Assembly (NCBI RefSeq): GCF_964340395.1
Contig: NC_135556.1
Location: 10,891,001 to 10,955,000, forward strand
DNA from: Glandiceps talaboti
Taxonomy: Eukaryota; Hemichordata; Enteropneusta; Spengelidae
Direction of reading: 5' to 3'
Length of the DNA: 64,000 bases
In this document: positions 36,207-48,394 of the stretch, in pieces
How positions within the stretch are numbered: the stretch's first letter is position 1
Layout: each line of letters opens with the position of its first letter
The notes under the pieces: generated by a model
Database searches by the model: none
What the model saw: only the letters and a program-made list of their open reading frames with translations
Told to the model about the DNA's origin: nothing
Made by a program: the position numbers and the translations under genes

Positions 36207-36730
36207 CTAATTACAAGGTTAGTTACCCAATTCAAACTAATGATGCGGTTGTAAATATATCTGTTGTGGGTGGATGAAGAGTAAGAGATTTTAAATCCTG
36301 ATAATTTATCAGTGACTTTGATATGTTTCACACCTACTACATGTTCTGTACTGTACTACAATTTAATAATAATACACACCCAAATTCCAAGTACCAGTAT
36401 GTGAGGTGGAAAAAATACCTCAGCCATAAATTAAATGTTTTTCATAATTTCTGTTCTTATTTTGTACTTATTTTAAGTAACTATTATATAGTTATTGAAG
36501 TACATGTCGGTTGATCAAATCTTGTATCTACAATGTACATCCTACAATTTTACAACTTGTTGACAAAAACATGTAGGTAACCATGGACTGTAACCATGAC
36601 AACTGTTTACATACGGACATCAATCCAGTCTACACAACACCACTGACAATACATGTAAGTATGGAGGTGCCGGTAATGAAAAGTTAAGACTATGAATGCT
36701 TTGAAAGTACAAATGTACATGTGTATACAC

Positions 36731-36824
36731 CAGATGTGTGATGAGTCTGGTGCCACACGTCTGGGGTTTTTTCTTGGGACCTCGGGCATCTTTACAGCTA
36801 CATCTCTATGAGGTGTGATGCAAC
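36731..36824 (-). CDS. Candidate internal exon (30 codons, phase 1-2)
   Basis: Between acceptor tggcttcgtgaaaag and a modest donor CATCTG|GTGTAT the frame reads CITPHRDVAVKMPEVPRKN then PRRVAPDSSHI, basic and proline-containing. An in-frame ATG in good context lies inside it, so it could also be a first exon. It is upstream of, and on the same strand as, the candidate exons at 36107 and 34858. Confidence 0.3.
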
Positions 36825-37564
36825 CTTTTCACGAAGCCAGAAAACATAGTAAAAATGTAGTCTTTCAGTGATCGCAGCAGTCAAATTACTGGTAGATATT
36901 TTGAGAATACCATAGCGATAACACTATTTACCACAAAAGAGATACACACACATACTCTAGTCTAGCTAGCTCTGGTCATGCGTGGTATTAAATCATCTCT
37001 TCAACTCACTCTGATATACTAGATTTTCAGGGGATTCAATTTTCACTAGAAAGACAAATTGGCCGTTCTGCAAGGACCTAATTTTCATTGAATTAGGAAA
37101 GTAGTCATGGTAACTATAAAGAGCATTTTTATGGGTGATTTTATCTTAGTTGAAAACCATACCATGTACCAGCAAAAAAAAAATAGTGAAAAGAAATTCC
37201 AAGTCAAAATTTAGTGTTTCCACAGATATACATTTAACATGTATGTCTGTCTGCACAGAATTCTGACTCTCTCAAAAACAACACGACTGACTCATTTGAT
37301 GTACTAATTTTATGATGCTCTGTGTAATTCCTGTTTCAATGCCAAAGTCCTTTCCATGATGGGGTTCAAGACTCATTTAAACCAAGAAGATTTATGGTTC
37401 ACCTTGAACTTCAACAAAGAAACAAGACAGTTATTAGGGCCACTAAAAGCATATACTTACAGCGTATATGTATATACTATCATAACCAACAGATAACAGA
37501 GTACCTTCGGAGTTAAGCCATGGATCAAAACAATATCTCATTTTTATGATCATCACAAAAAAAC

Positions 37565-38010
37565 ATCAAGGTTGCCTGGTACATATAATTGGCTACGAAT
37601 CCAACCCTATTTATTTACTTGCGAATTGAACACTTCACTGCCATCATCACTGAGAGACACGAGTTTTAGTACCAATGATAAGCATAAGATTAGGTTTTTC
37701 ACACATCATGTACATGAATCGCTCCTATGCATATCAATGAATTCTGCACACATCTGTGCTTCCATTATACGACTTCCGCCATCATCTTAAAGTTGTCTGT
37801 TCTTATCATAATAATGCTAACACTTCTAAGAGATCTATACGGAATGTCCGAGTCTTTCCTCTGTACAATTGGCCGCCCAGAACTGAACAGGTTTTTACAA
37901 GACTTTATTTTCACTATAATGACCTTACGTTGAGGTCACAGCATAATCTGAGATTTATCATGGTGGCCATTCTGCGGCTATGCTAACCTAAGTACTGTGA
38001 GTGAAGGTAC
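37565..38010. promoter_or_regulatory. Possible conserved non-coding element with an everted nuclear-receptor site
   Basis: A 450-bp non-repetitive stretch includes GTACAATTGGCCGCCCAG and, at 37920-37938, TGACCT-7-AGGTCA (two AGGTCA half-sites pointing apart). Small plus-strand ORFs overlap but lack splice support. Confidence 0.25.
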
Positions 38011-38908
38011 GATATATTAGCTACACATGTACAGTGACGTGACTGACAACCCTCAAATAACAACTAAAACACATTTAATATTAGCCCCCCTGCACTTCAA
38101 TTAATTGCCAATCTCAGCTTTCATAACTCAACAAACAGCCTTCAGGGTAAAACAAATTATATGGGGTACACACATATTACCATTGATGTTTACAATCACA
38201 GCAAATCTCAACTGCGATGTAACGCTTTAGGAGACTTACAAATAACAGGTTTTTTTTATTTGTTATTTTGTTGCAACCATTGACAACAGTACTCCCTCTC
38301 ATAACACTGAATGAATATAAAACTCCACTTATTGTGAACACACAATAATATATAGTTATCTAGTGAATGATGTAATATTTTTATGACCGTCAACAATAAA
38401 AGATTTCTTTACAAGTTTGGCCATATGGATAACAGTCTCGACTGAAAATTTCATCTGGCCTCCTCCGACTACAAATACTTTACAACGGGAAATTTAAACT
38501 GAAAGGGCTATATATTTTATGTAAGACTTGAAATTCAAACAGAGAAGAGCCAGCGTTTGAGACAATTGATGTCTGATACACACAAGAAATTCTAAAGGTC
38601 ACGATGTAATGACTACATGTAAGAGTCTAGTCTGTATGGTGCATGCAGTCACTGTCTGCATTGACAAATATCTACTATTAGTATTACACAGCACCAACTT
38701 GTTGGACAATTTCATGTAGTTCTAACAAAATGTAATGTCGAATGTACATGTTGAATTACAACCAAGTACACTGAAAACAAACCCTTCAATTTACTCTAGT
38801 CATGAGAAACACTTCTTACAAAATGAAAGAAACTGAAAATTTAAATTGGCCATTATGGACGAGGATTTGGTGTTTATTTCGGAATTTTTATTTATGAAAC
38901 CATTTTAT

Positions 38909-39144
38909 CATGGCTTCCTACTTGAAAAATCAACATGAAACAACACTGACCAAGTCTGTGTTTTTAGCTCAATACATTGCAAAAAGCTAAAAATGTGTAA
39001 AAAGTTTGTCATTGTACATGTACATATACATACAATAACAAAGATTTTGCATATTTAGTAATGTTTTCCAATTTATGATGTTACAAATAAGGACTTATTG
39101 GCATATATGTTCTTTCACGTTGATTTTTCAAGTAGGAAGCCATG
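38909..39144. other. Long inverted repeat, 32-bp arms
   Basis: CATGGCTTCCTACTTGAAAA and the next six bases (38909-38934) are matched exactly in reverse complement at 39119-39144; six further bases on each arm match with one mismatch. The 172-bp spacer contains a smaller near-palindrome around TTGTACATGTACATATACA. Could be a MITE or a fold-back element. Confidence 0.85.
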
Positions 39145-39225
39145 TTGAAATTGTTTTATATATTAAAAATCAAAATTAAACACCCTCACGATCCATACAG
39201 CCACTTTAAACCCTTACTTACAGCA

Positions 39226-39351
39226 ACAACTCCAAGATTAAATTTTGGTGTATGCTATGTATCTCCACCATTCAAATTGAATATGGAGAAACATGTACAT
39301 GTACAATGTACAAAAAATGTAGCATACACCAAAGTTTAATCTTGGAGTTGT
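39226..39351. other. Near-perfect hairpin, 31-bp stem, 64-bp loop
   Basis: ACAACTCCAAGATTAAATTT and the rest of the left arm (39226-39256) pair with 39321-39351 with a single mismatch. The loop has its own inverted repeat (TCTCCA...ATTCAAATTGAAT...TGGAGA) and ACATGTACATGTAC. It lies 81 bp from the other inverted repeat. Confidence 0.88.
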
Positions 39352-39937
39352 ATGTGTTTGATTCACCTACATTGTATTCAGAAGACTCGTACTGGAAACG
39401 TATCAATTTGCCTTCAGTGCTCAAGCAAACATTATAACAAGCATATGGCCAACTTATAATTGACAGCCTGACACAATCATACCCCTACTTGATAAACCAA
39501 TCATTTTTTCACTCGATATAAAATTAAATTTAGTTCTGAACATGCGAAATTAATCTTGTTTTGATAAACGATACAAGAACCAATTTAGCAGAAAATTAAA
39601 TCACATACATAAACTCTTGACTGTGTACAAAAGTTTATGTTCAAGGTCAAATCCTAACACTTACATGTACAAATGTACATGTGGGGATGTTTCCATGGAA
39701 ACCAATTTTTATATTTCATCATCCAATATGTCTGTTTTAGTACCAAGTTCTTTTGCATTGAGATGAATGGAAACATATTAGGTGTGATATCACTGATATG
39801 ATCCTAGCTTTATATATTTCAGTTCTGATTTTTCAAGATGTTTCTTTGGAGAGGTGTGTGATAAATGAAGCGTATAAAGAGAAGACGACAACATGTATAT
39901 TTTAATACTTGTACAGCTTAATGTGTTAGTAACTTAC

Positions 39938-40026
39938 AGCACTGGATTCTTCTATAATACTCTCTATTCTCCAGACATTCTCCAATTCTGTGGAATTCTT
40001 TACCTTTTGTTATCAACCTTACTTGT
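39938..40026 (-). CDS. Candidate internal exon (phase 2-1)
   Basis: An 89-bp stretch after a T-rich tract and AG is open as QVRLITKGKEFHRIGECLEN then REYYRRIQC, ending at donor GTGCT|GTAAGT. Its exit phase matches the entry phase of 34858-35008. A second frame (ELENVWRIESIIEESSA) is also open here, and the position just after the poly(A) cluster of the upstream gene makes this doubtful. Confidence 0.2.
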
Positions 40027-40099
40027 CTTTCATTAGGTATAAAAAATATTTAAAAAATTGTGTGCTTCCGATTACATTCAATTTTAAAATAGTAGATTT

Positions 40100-40115
40100 T
40101 TTATTTTATTTTATT
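40100..40115 (-). terminator. Poly(A) signal cluster
   Basis: Three overlapping AATAAA hexamers on the minus strand (TTTATT on plus at 40100, 40105 and 40110) follow the stop codons of the exon above at normal 3'-UTR distance. The stretch is AT-rich, so chance occurrence is possible. Confidence 0.4.
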
Positions 40116-40141
40116 ATATTTTTTTTTTCATGTGTGAGTGT

Positions 40142-40359
40142 TTAGTTCCGGTTTTCCATTGTTTTCCAAATGGTCTCTACATGTATGTTGTTTATTTCTT
40201 CATTCCCATCAGACGTACAGCCAGTACAGATTGGAAGAACAGTTTTATTTTGTCTTTTTAAGTTGATGTCAGTTTCCGCACCCACTATTTCTTGCAAGAC
40301 TTCATGACTTCGCAATTTTATTATTTTTCTCGAATCTCGAATAGGATCGGCGTAAAAAA
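40142..40359 (-). CDS. Probable terminal exon downstream of the 1,171-residue exon
   Basis: A textbook pyrimidine-rich acceptor (ggttacctgacccccacctag) sits just above 40359. Read with two leading bases, the exon stays open for 71 codons (FYADPIRDSRK at the start, ETIWKTMENRN at the end) and stops at 40142. Three overlapping AATAAA signals on the minus strand lie 27-42 bp further on. The composition looks strongly coding. However, the upstream exon ends in phase 0, and in phase 0 this exon encodes only 12 residues (FFTPILFEIREK) before TAA at 40321. Either the protein ends there, or a small exon (phase 0 in, 1 out) is hidden in the 763-bp intron, or this exon belongs to another isoform. Confidence 0.5.
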
Positions 40360-41122
40360 CTAGGTGGGGGTCAGGTAACCGGAACCAAACAACTTTTTTT
40401 TATTTGGCCTTATGCCTGACACTTGTTGATTATATAATAAAATATATATTTTCCCATGTTAATACTGTAAATATATATTTCTTTGAAATTTTGAAGAAAT
40501 TTTAAATTTTAATTTTTATCCAGTGTAAATTTCATTCAAAATAGAATACACATATTACTGGTATATGCATGTATTTCATAACAGCATGTCACTTTTTTGG
40601 AAACATTTTTATAAACTTTGAAAAAGTGTACGTTTATTAATAATATTCAATATTCTGTGACGCTGTGTCACTTTCTTGAAAGGATATTCAATATATTTTT
40701 TGACATGATGAAATTTATAACACATTTCTTAGAAATGTCAAATTTTTTGACAATATAAAGTGTTCTCCTGTTATACATGTAAATGTACGTCACTTCCTTG
40801 GATGTCAAATTACAGAATATCTGGTAAATAATGAATAATTTTCTTTTTTTTGGACCAATTGTGCTGAAAGTGTATACATCATTACATGGATGCTGTTCTC
40901 ATGATGTGATGCATGAGGACAAGTCATTTAGGACTATGTTCACATTATGTTTCTTTGTTCATACAAACGTACAAACAAGAAACAACTGTGCAAAGGGATA
41001 AAAAACGCACAAAATTTTCACAGCTTTTCAGACAAAATATAATTTGCTGAAACGCTAATAGCCTTGCAACCACTTATCCATAATGTATGCTACATTTAAT
41101 AGAATATGAAATTAGTACTTAC
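40360..41122 (-). other. Intron following the large exon
   Basis: This very AT-rich 763-bp stretch lies between the GTAAGT donor and the acceptor at 40360. It holds three diverged copies of a motif around GTCACTTYYTTGGAA (near 40588, 40668 and 40789). No open frame beyond a possible microexon was seen. Confidence 0.5.
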
Positions 41123-44100
41123 GTCATCAGAATGTTCTTTCTTGGTTTTCACAGGTGGTGGTTCTATCTTTGGAGTGGTCATTCTTGGCAGTGTTGAACG
41201 AGCCCCAGGTGTTGAACTAGTTGGTGATTTGCAAGGCAACAGTTCTAGAGATATTGCACTTTCATCACTTACAGCTTTCAAGTTAGGTGTTGATATTGTT
41301 TTTGAGACTCTTGCCTTGGGAGGTACATTTAATCCAGTAGGCAGTTGGGGAAGTTCTCGCACCGTTTTTTTACTACTCATAACTTTTCCTTTCAATTGAT
41401 CCACTGAGGTTCCTGGTTCAGAAGCGGCCTTTTTGTGAGCAGTTTCTGCCTTCAAATTTGCTTTTTCAATAACTTTAGTTTTAGAATCAATTGATTCTCT
41501 GTCTTCGCTTTTTACTTTTCGGAGCCGTTCCTTTCGCTTTTCAGTAGCGGTCTTTGTCTGCGGCAGTGGAATAATTATTTGTAGTTCTTTGGTATGTAAT
41601 TGGTCTTTCTCGTCTATCGATAATGGTATAAGTTGGTTTTCACTTTGTATTGCGTACTTCTCATCACTTCGTTTGTCTTTTGGGGGTTCAACATCCATTG
41701 CTTCTTCGTCTTCCTGTTCAACTTCTGGTATAACTGGTTCACTTGACGAGTGTATCACTGATCTAGTTCCTGAAACTGGTATGAAATCACTTTGTGAAGA
41801 ATCTCCATTTGGCCAAGTCCAAGACTTGGGTTGTTTTTTCTTATTTCCTTTGCCATTTCTAATGTCTGGAAGTTCTGAAATTTTATCAACGCCTGCAGGT
41901 TTGCTTGTAACATCTGCATAAACTTTTAAATAGCTATTATCATCTGATTCTATTGAAGCTATTGACAGATCGCTTCCATAGCTAGATGGTCGCTCAGATG
42001 CGGTATCTCTATTGATTTTGCCGCCATTGACATTGAGTGAAATTAACAGATTACTATCAAGTGACCCAGTATCTGTATCTTCAGAAGAAACTCGTTTACG
42101 ATCTTGCGTAGGATCACTGCGAGACCTACCGTTAGAGCCTCCATTTCCAGAAGTTCCATCGTCAGCACCATTTTTCCTTCTTGTCCTTGCAGAGCCAGGA
42201 TCCGTTACTTTGAAAGAGCTCTCAGCTTCACTTGAAGTCCTTGTCTCCACTGCTTCTAATTCTGGATTCAGTTTTCTGTTGTATGTACGATACGTCATCC
42301 TTGGCAGTATACTTTTAGGGCTTTGGTCATTGTCACTTTTATCCCTTCCTTTATATGAGGGGATTTCTAGTTGTCTGGGTATTTCTAACGGTGACATGCC
42401 AACAGGTGTAGTTTGCTCTGGACCTATTCCTTCATCCTCGTCTATCGGTGGTTGTTGAATCCCTGCTGGAGCACTCTGACTACTACCAGCATGAGTCTGA
42501 CTACCAGCAAGAGTTGAAGTATACCCAGGCAATGAATAGGCACGTAGATTTTTTGTAATTTCACGTAACTTATCAACTTGCGGTACAGTAGCACTTTTTG
42601 CAGACACCAGGTCTGCTGGAGATCGTTTTGGGCTGTTTGGAAGTGAGAGAGGAGACGCTGGTCTTTTAAATTTAAACTTATCAAGGTTTGTTTTCAGTGG
42701 AAAAGTTGGACTAACAGTGCCAATAGGTTGCTGTTCTGGTTGCCCTTTACTAGAACTAGAGCTATCAGAATGTCTTTCTATCCAACTAGTGACCTTCTCT
42801 TGATCCCTACCTGTCAGTTCTCTCTCTTCCACATGGGAGAGTTTCTCAGCATCAATTCCATGTCTAGGTGAATGTCTCGGAGACCAAAATTGATTTGATT
42901 GGGACACATTTTCCATGCTTCTCAGTACATCCTCCAGATCATGTTCTAAATCCCTACCAACGTCTGAGCTCACAACGCTGGAAAAACTAGCCCTCCGTGA
43001 GCTTCCTGGTGTCAGGTCACTAAATGAGGTCAAACTTTGCTTACAAATTTTCACTTTCTTCAGCTGAGGCCTACTAGCAGACAGTTGTCCGTCTGACAGG
43101 CCCAAATAATTAGGTCTGTTTGGAGGATCCTTATAGGATTTACTTTTCTCAGACACAGTTCTCCCCGCTGGAAATGCTTCACTACTTCCATACATCCTTT
43201 CCTGTCTCTCAGCTTGATTTTGTATGTGTGTACCGGTTTCTACACACTGCTTCTGTGTCGAATACTGCAGTGGATTTGACTTCTCCAAATATTGCCTTAC
43301 ATTAGCTTCAATAAAAGGCCTCTGTGCGGCTATATTATCAACGTGTGGGTGTATTGACCTCAGGCCACCCATACACACATCTTGTTCTTGAAACTCAGTT
43401 CTACTGTCTTCTCGACTTAATTCAACTTTGCCCATATCCGAAAAATTCATATATTTTGGTTCTCTATTATGCATGCTACTATACACATTTGCATTTGGGT
43501 TTTGGTATGCAGAGTAAGTCCTGTTTGCATCAGGTTTGTCACTTGTATATCCAGCGAATGGCATTTGCAGTGGGTCTGACAAATTAGTACCATAAGTATT
43601 TGCAGTATTTTCATCCTGTTGCTTTATCTGTTTATTAGTGTGTTCACTTGGACGTACACTACCATGAAATGTTTCCTGTATGTGTTGTCGACCAAGCTCC
43701 CTTTCAACTAAATAACTTGGTCGTCTGTGCGTGGGACTGACAGCCCTGTCTGGTCTGCTCTCTGACATTGTCACAACAGTTTGACTCTCTTGGTCTGAGG
43801 TCACGGGAAAATACTGCTGAAGGTTTGTCCTACTACTACTGCTAGAAAATTTACTTTGGTCTCCCTGTGTATTCAACGGTAACGTTTGCATGTACTGTGA
43901 TGTTGCAACCAGCCTTGGACTCTGGCCCAGGCCGGACGGAGCTTCTCTTACGAACTCGCGTTCATGTTGGTGATACCCGCTTTCAGGTGCATATATTCCG
44001 TGAGATTTGCGAAAATCTTCCGACGGTTCAACATTGTATAAATCACCAGTAGAGTGGTGCAGTCTTGGCAAAAGTGGTCCCTGGTGGTGATCTCCAGCGT

Positions 44101-44635
44101 GACGTTTACTCAAGTCGCCATGTTGGCTTATTGCTAAATATGCAGACGGGTTTGTGTTTGTTTCTCCCCGATCAATATCGAAACATAGCCTGTGTCTGAG
44201 ACTTGCCGCAGCCGATAATGTCGGTTCGCTTTCAAATACGTCATCGTCGAGCACATTAATCGCTATCTCCTCTTTAGTTGTACGACGCCCTGGTGCCCCG
44301 GGCGACATAGAACGACCGTACGTCTGTTGCTGCGAATCGGCCTTCGCATTACCTGCAATTGTATATGTTGTGCTACTGGCGGCGACTCGGGGATATGCAG
44401 TGATTTCTTCTCTGTACTGCGGCGATTCGAATCTCCTAACGGTGTATGTGTCTACAGGTGAATCGTGGGCACGTTCTGGGCTACTTACCGGTGAAGTGCT
44501 AGTAATTTGTCCTCGAGTAATGTTACATTTTGCTAGACTGCGACTACTTTGCGGCATTCCTAGCCTGTGTACCGATTCGTCTTGTTGGGCTAGTCGCGGC
44601 GGCTGTCCCTTTCTTCCGGGTGTCTGCTCAGTCAT
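41123..44635 (-). CDS. First coding exon of a large, mostly disordered protein (1,171 residues)
   Basis: A continuous 3,513-bp frame starts with ATG at 44635 (context gccATGa), six codons after an in-frame TGA, and ends at GAT-GAC|GTAAGT, a consensus donor in phase 0; eight more codons read through before a stop. The protein is rich in Ser, Pro, Gln and Arg, with no membrane segment, signal peptide or domain I recognise. Visible features: a kinase/14-3-3-like SSRRASFSS at 545-553, SPRHSPRH at 585-592, LPRMT at 777-781 and again at 1149-1153, a KKK cluster at 932-934, an acidic tract EVEQEDEEAMDVE at 971-983, and a charged helix-prone segment from EKRKERLRKVK at 1032-1042. I infer a scaffold, cytoskeletal or nuclear adaptor, with no family assigned. 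That it is real coding sequence is nearly certain from length alone; the function is unknown. Confidence 0.93.
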
Positions 44636-46130
44636 GGCAATTTGCAGCCTTCAAATATACGCTGAACATCGTATGGATTTATAAATACAACTAGCTGGCT
44701 TTAGTATCTAGTTTGCCTTCTTACTATTGAGGTATGCGTAGGTTGATGACATGGTGATATCTCTTGTCAATCGGCAAGTATAGCTGCGCTACCAGGTCAA
44801 ACTTCACCAACATTCCCACGGTACGGTGAATCTACAGGCACAACATCTTACACATTTCTTGTACAAACCTGTCCTGGTTTCCCGGTGTTTGTGAGCGATC
44901 GACGCAAGCAGTTGTTATCTTACAGAAAAAGTCATCCCGGTACCTCACTCCTAGTCTTTCAATGACGAAGACGGGCGACGAGCACGAGATACCTGACTTG
45001 AACAGTCCACTGTGAACAGGGCGACGAGCACACAAGTTTGTCCTTTTGTAATGTTGACCACACTTGATTGAGAAAATGCAATACGGCCTTGTCATGCAAA
45101 TTAGTATCTGCAAAAGAGCACAAAACAGAACGTGAAAAGCCAAAGTCCCGACACAGAGAAGGCAAACTTCAAAACCATAGCGTGCACATGGAAGTCAACA
45201 GAAGAGGCCAACTACCTCTGCTAAATACGAATGCAAGAAAATGTATAAATGAACATTATATGTGAATGCGTGGACACTACTCCACAGGGGGTGGATTTGG
45301 TCACGTGGCACTCATTCAATGAACTGAGGATCATACCTATGGGAAATATATTAACAACGAAATAAAATACGAACAATTTGTAAATTGTGATACCGTATTT
45401 CAATATACCAGCTTACTTTCGGGAATAAAACATTAAATTAGTTAACAATATTATAATAATGAACCATTTTCATGTGGTCACTGGTTGATCTGTATAAAAC
45501 GGATCTAAGTAATACCCGGACCGTGACGTAGGCTATTACCGTATCATAATACAAATATCCTATTGATAAAATGTTTTCAATAAAAAAGAAACAAAATTGA
45601 CTAAAATAACACAAGTCCACCATAATAACTTTGAAAATAACCCCGAGTTAATTTGGGAATGTGTTGAGTCATATACATGCATTGACCGTAGCGTGACATA
45701 GAGCGGCGATGTTTGTATTTCACAGATGGATGTTCGTCCAGCACACTACATGCAACGTGTGACGTCAATCCAGTGCCTTAATAATGCGGTGTAAAACTTC
45801 ACTAACTGTGTTGACAAATTGGTTGCATATTTTGTAAACCAATGTCGGTCATTGAACTTAACAAATAAGGAGATACCAGTGGTATTTCTGGTATTTTGAT
45901 TTTTTTCAGCATATGTATGATCTCTTCACTCAGTTATTTAGTTATGATAATGAATGATGTGGACATTGAGATAGGCAATATTTTCTCCTCACGTGCGTGC
46001 ATTGAATCAATGATACTATTTTGGTGCAGAGTTATGCACAAACCCTTTAAACGTAGTCAGAAGTACAGTCTTATTTTAAAGATTGCAAAGGGTTGAAAAT
46101 GCGTCATTTCCACTTTACAAAAAAATGATG
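44636..46130. other. Upstream flank of the large minus-strand gene
   Basis: This is the expected promoter and 5'-UTR region. It is less AT-rich than the flanks and has several CpGs between 44870 and 45030. It contains a 13-bp direct repeat (GGGCGACGAGCAC at 44973 and 45019) and a perfect CRE at 45760. No TATA box or 5'-UTR exon could be assigned with confidence, and the short ORFs here do not look coding. Confidence 0.4.
45760..45767. promoter_or_regulatory. CRE palindrome TGACGTCA
   Basis: A perfect 8-bp CREB/ATF site lies about 1.1 kb upstream of the ATG of the large minus-strand gene, in a non-repetitive stretch. The motif is certain; binding is inference. Confidence 0.4.
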
Positions 46131-46133
46131 AAT

Positions 46134-46164
<31 letters not shown>

Positions 46165-46224
46165 TGAGACAGAGACAGAGACAGAGACAGAGACAGAGAC
46201 AGAGACAGAGACAGAGACAGAGAG
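46134..46224 (+). repeat. (GA)n(GACAGA)n purine-rich microsatellite
   Basis: GA dinucleotides (46134-46158) pass into about ten GACAGA hexamers. Strand-asymmetric, so H-DNA is possible. Confidence 0.95.
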
Positions 46225-46660
46225 CTATGTACTTGGCTAGCATATTTTGAAAAGGGAGAAAGGAACTTTTGATGCTCTAAACACAAGTACCATATGTGGA
46301 GTTTAATTTTTTTGTCTGTAGACCAAAGCTTACATAGGTAATCTTATAATAAAACTTGGTACAGTCGAACCAGGCTGTGGAAAGGTCTGATCTTTAAAAA
46401 CAGGCCACAACAGTAAGTTCGATGGGAAATCTGTCTAGTTCATTTCCATTCATTTCCATTCGGATCTTGTGACAGGGAAAATTGACACCTTCCTTCTTCC
46501 GTGATCATCTTTTTAAGAGATGCCGCATGCGATGTGAAATGGTCTTGTTATTTCACATGAGTGCCCCAAGAGGGCGCTACATTATCACCGCCACACTTAA
46601 ATCCGGAGTTTGTGTGAAATGTTAAACCGTATGTAGACGGTCCGAAAAAAGTTTATGAAA

Positions 46661-46695
46661 GCCAACGTTTCGGCGATAACCGTTCCTTTCCTGAG
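46661..46695 (-). other. Hammerhead-like remnant, possible Penelope-type element trace
   Basis: On the minus strand, CTCAGGA, AAGGAACGGTTATCGCC and GAAACGTTGGC are arranged like a decayed hammerhead core (CTGANGA, stem II, GAAA). Such motifs are known from Penelope-like elements. The first core motif is mutated, so an active ribozyme is unlikely. Confidence 0.25.
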
Positions 46696-48394
46696 TTTAA
46701 AATAGAACTGACTGAAAGTGACTGACTTTGTTTTGTTTTTTTTCTCTTTCTTTTTAGTCATTTTTTAAAAATACTAATACTTTTCTTATGCATATTTTTC
46801 AGGACTTTCATATTTCGTTTGCACATGTAACACCTTCTGGTCTACTTTGAGTTTTTTTTTCATTTTGGTAGCAAATGTGATAAATTTGACATCATACTCT
46901 CCAAGTTTTGGTCATCTCTTTCAAAACTTACACTTTACGAGTAAAAATACTGCAAAACCATAACAGTTATCCAAGATTTCTGAAATGTTGCATTTTCATC
47001 AACAAAATATGAAGAAGAAAAAAATTAAATAAAACCCAAAATAGATCACACAAGATGTTATCTACGTTGTGTCACATACAAAGCTTTAGTATCACAGCAA
47101 TGGCTTAAATGGGAGCATTTACGATCTAAAAAAAATATGTTGGCAGTATAGTCAAACGTAAAAGCTCGTTATCAAAAAAAGGCGGATTTCCACGTTTAAA
47201 GTTAGAGACCTATAGGTCGACAGAAATCACGACACGTTTACACAAATTGTGTCTTTTGCGTATTGAACTTGGTTGCGTCATCATTACATGATGAAGTGTA
47301 TTTTAGTACCAGATATCTCGTTGTGTATCACACATGGTCCAATTTGCGCCAACCTAGCTGTAATGTAACGTGTATATTTTTGTTCTAATGTCGTAGCGAT
47401 TTTGTTATACAGTTCACGCAGGTGGGTTTCAAATAATATAAGACGATATTTGAGTCCCATTGTTCGTAAACTCCCTGGACACTATAAGCTTACTGACCTT
47501 CGAACAAAATTAGTCGAACGTGTTATGATTTGACCACGGGTAATTGGAGAGTACCAGGTATGAGTTATTTTAAGCTACACACACTTGTACTCGTGATGTG
47601 CAATGGGCGGGGTGAGATGTAAAACGGGAGTGTGAATGTCGCCAATGCTTTAATGTCAATGAACTACACATCACTCACAGTGACAATAGTTTTTCCCCTC
47701 AGTTTTAAGGTCACTGACACATAATGTTTTAATCCACTTTTACCATGATACCTGATTGGCCTTTTAGAATTTGTGAGTTTTGGAACATAAGTACCTGACT
47801 TAGGTTGTGGGTATCAACTGTTAGTATTATAAGTTGGGGAGAATAAAAACCCATTAACTTAAATAACCCATTTTTAATCAATTGGGAGATAACCATATAG
47901 TTATTCATATTGTTTCCCTGTTGCAATCACGGAGTATTGCCGACATTGTTTTGCGATTTTTTTTTCACACAGCTTTTTCAGTCCATTGCTATAAATAACT
48001 CTGAAATCGCATAACTGCAAATCAATTTGCGTAAATAACATTACCTATATCGAGACTGGTCTGAAAAAAACACCCAGACAGGCTAGACTGCCTCGAATAA
48101 TTGATTCGATAATGCAAGGATAGTGCTGGCTTTATTTCGCCAACCATTTAAAAGAGATTCCCAACATTGTTCTGTTTAGTTTTCTTTTTCCATTGGAAGC
48201 CCAAGTTAACCATTAGGCCACATTATATTTAGCGGCTTTTACAACGAGTGGAATTATCTGTGAGGGTACAACATAGTTCTTCTATTGTTGCCATACAATC
48301 GTAAAGTGGTACAATTGCGGGAAAGCTGTCCGTCAATCCATAAAATTGACATGGTGTTTTTTTCCTGACAATCATGCACGTGCGTCCCCATCAC

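Noticed and set aside
44154-44684. 176-codon plus-strand ORF
   Set aside because: It lies antisense to the large minus-strand exon, whose frame is far longer and has a start and splice donor; likewise the ORFs at 42012, 41589 and 43324.
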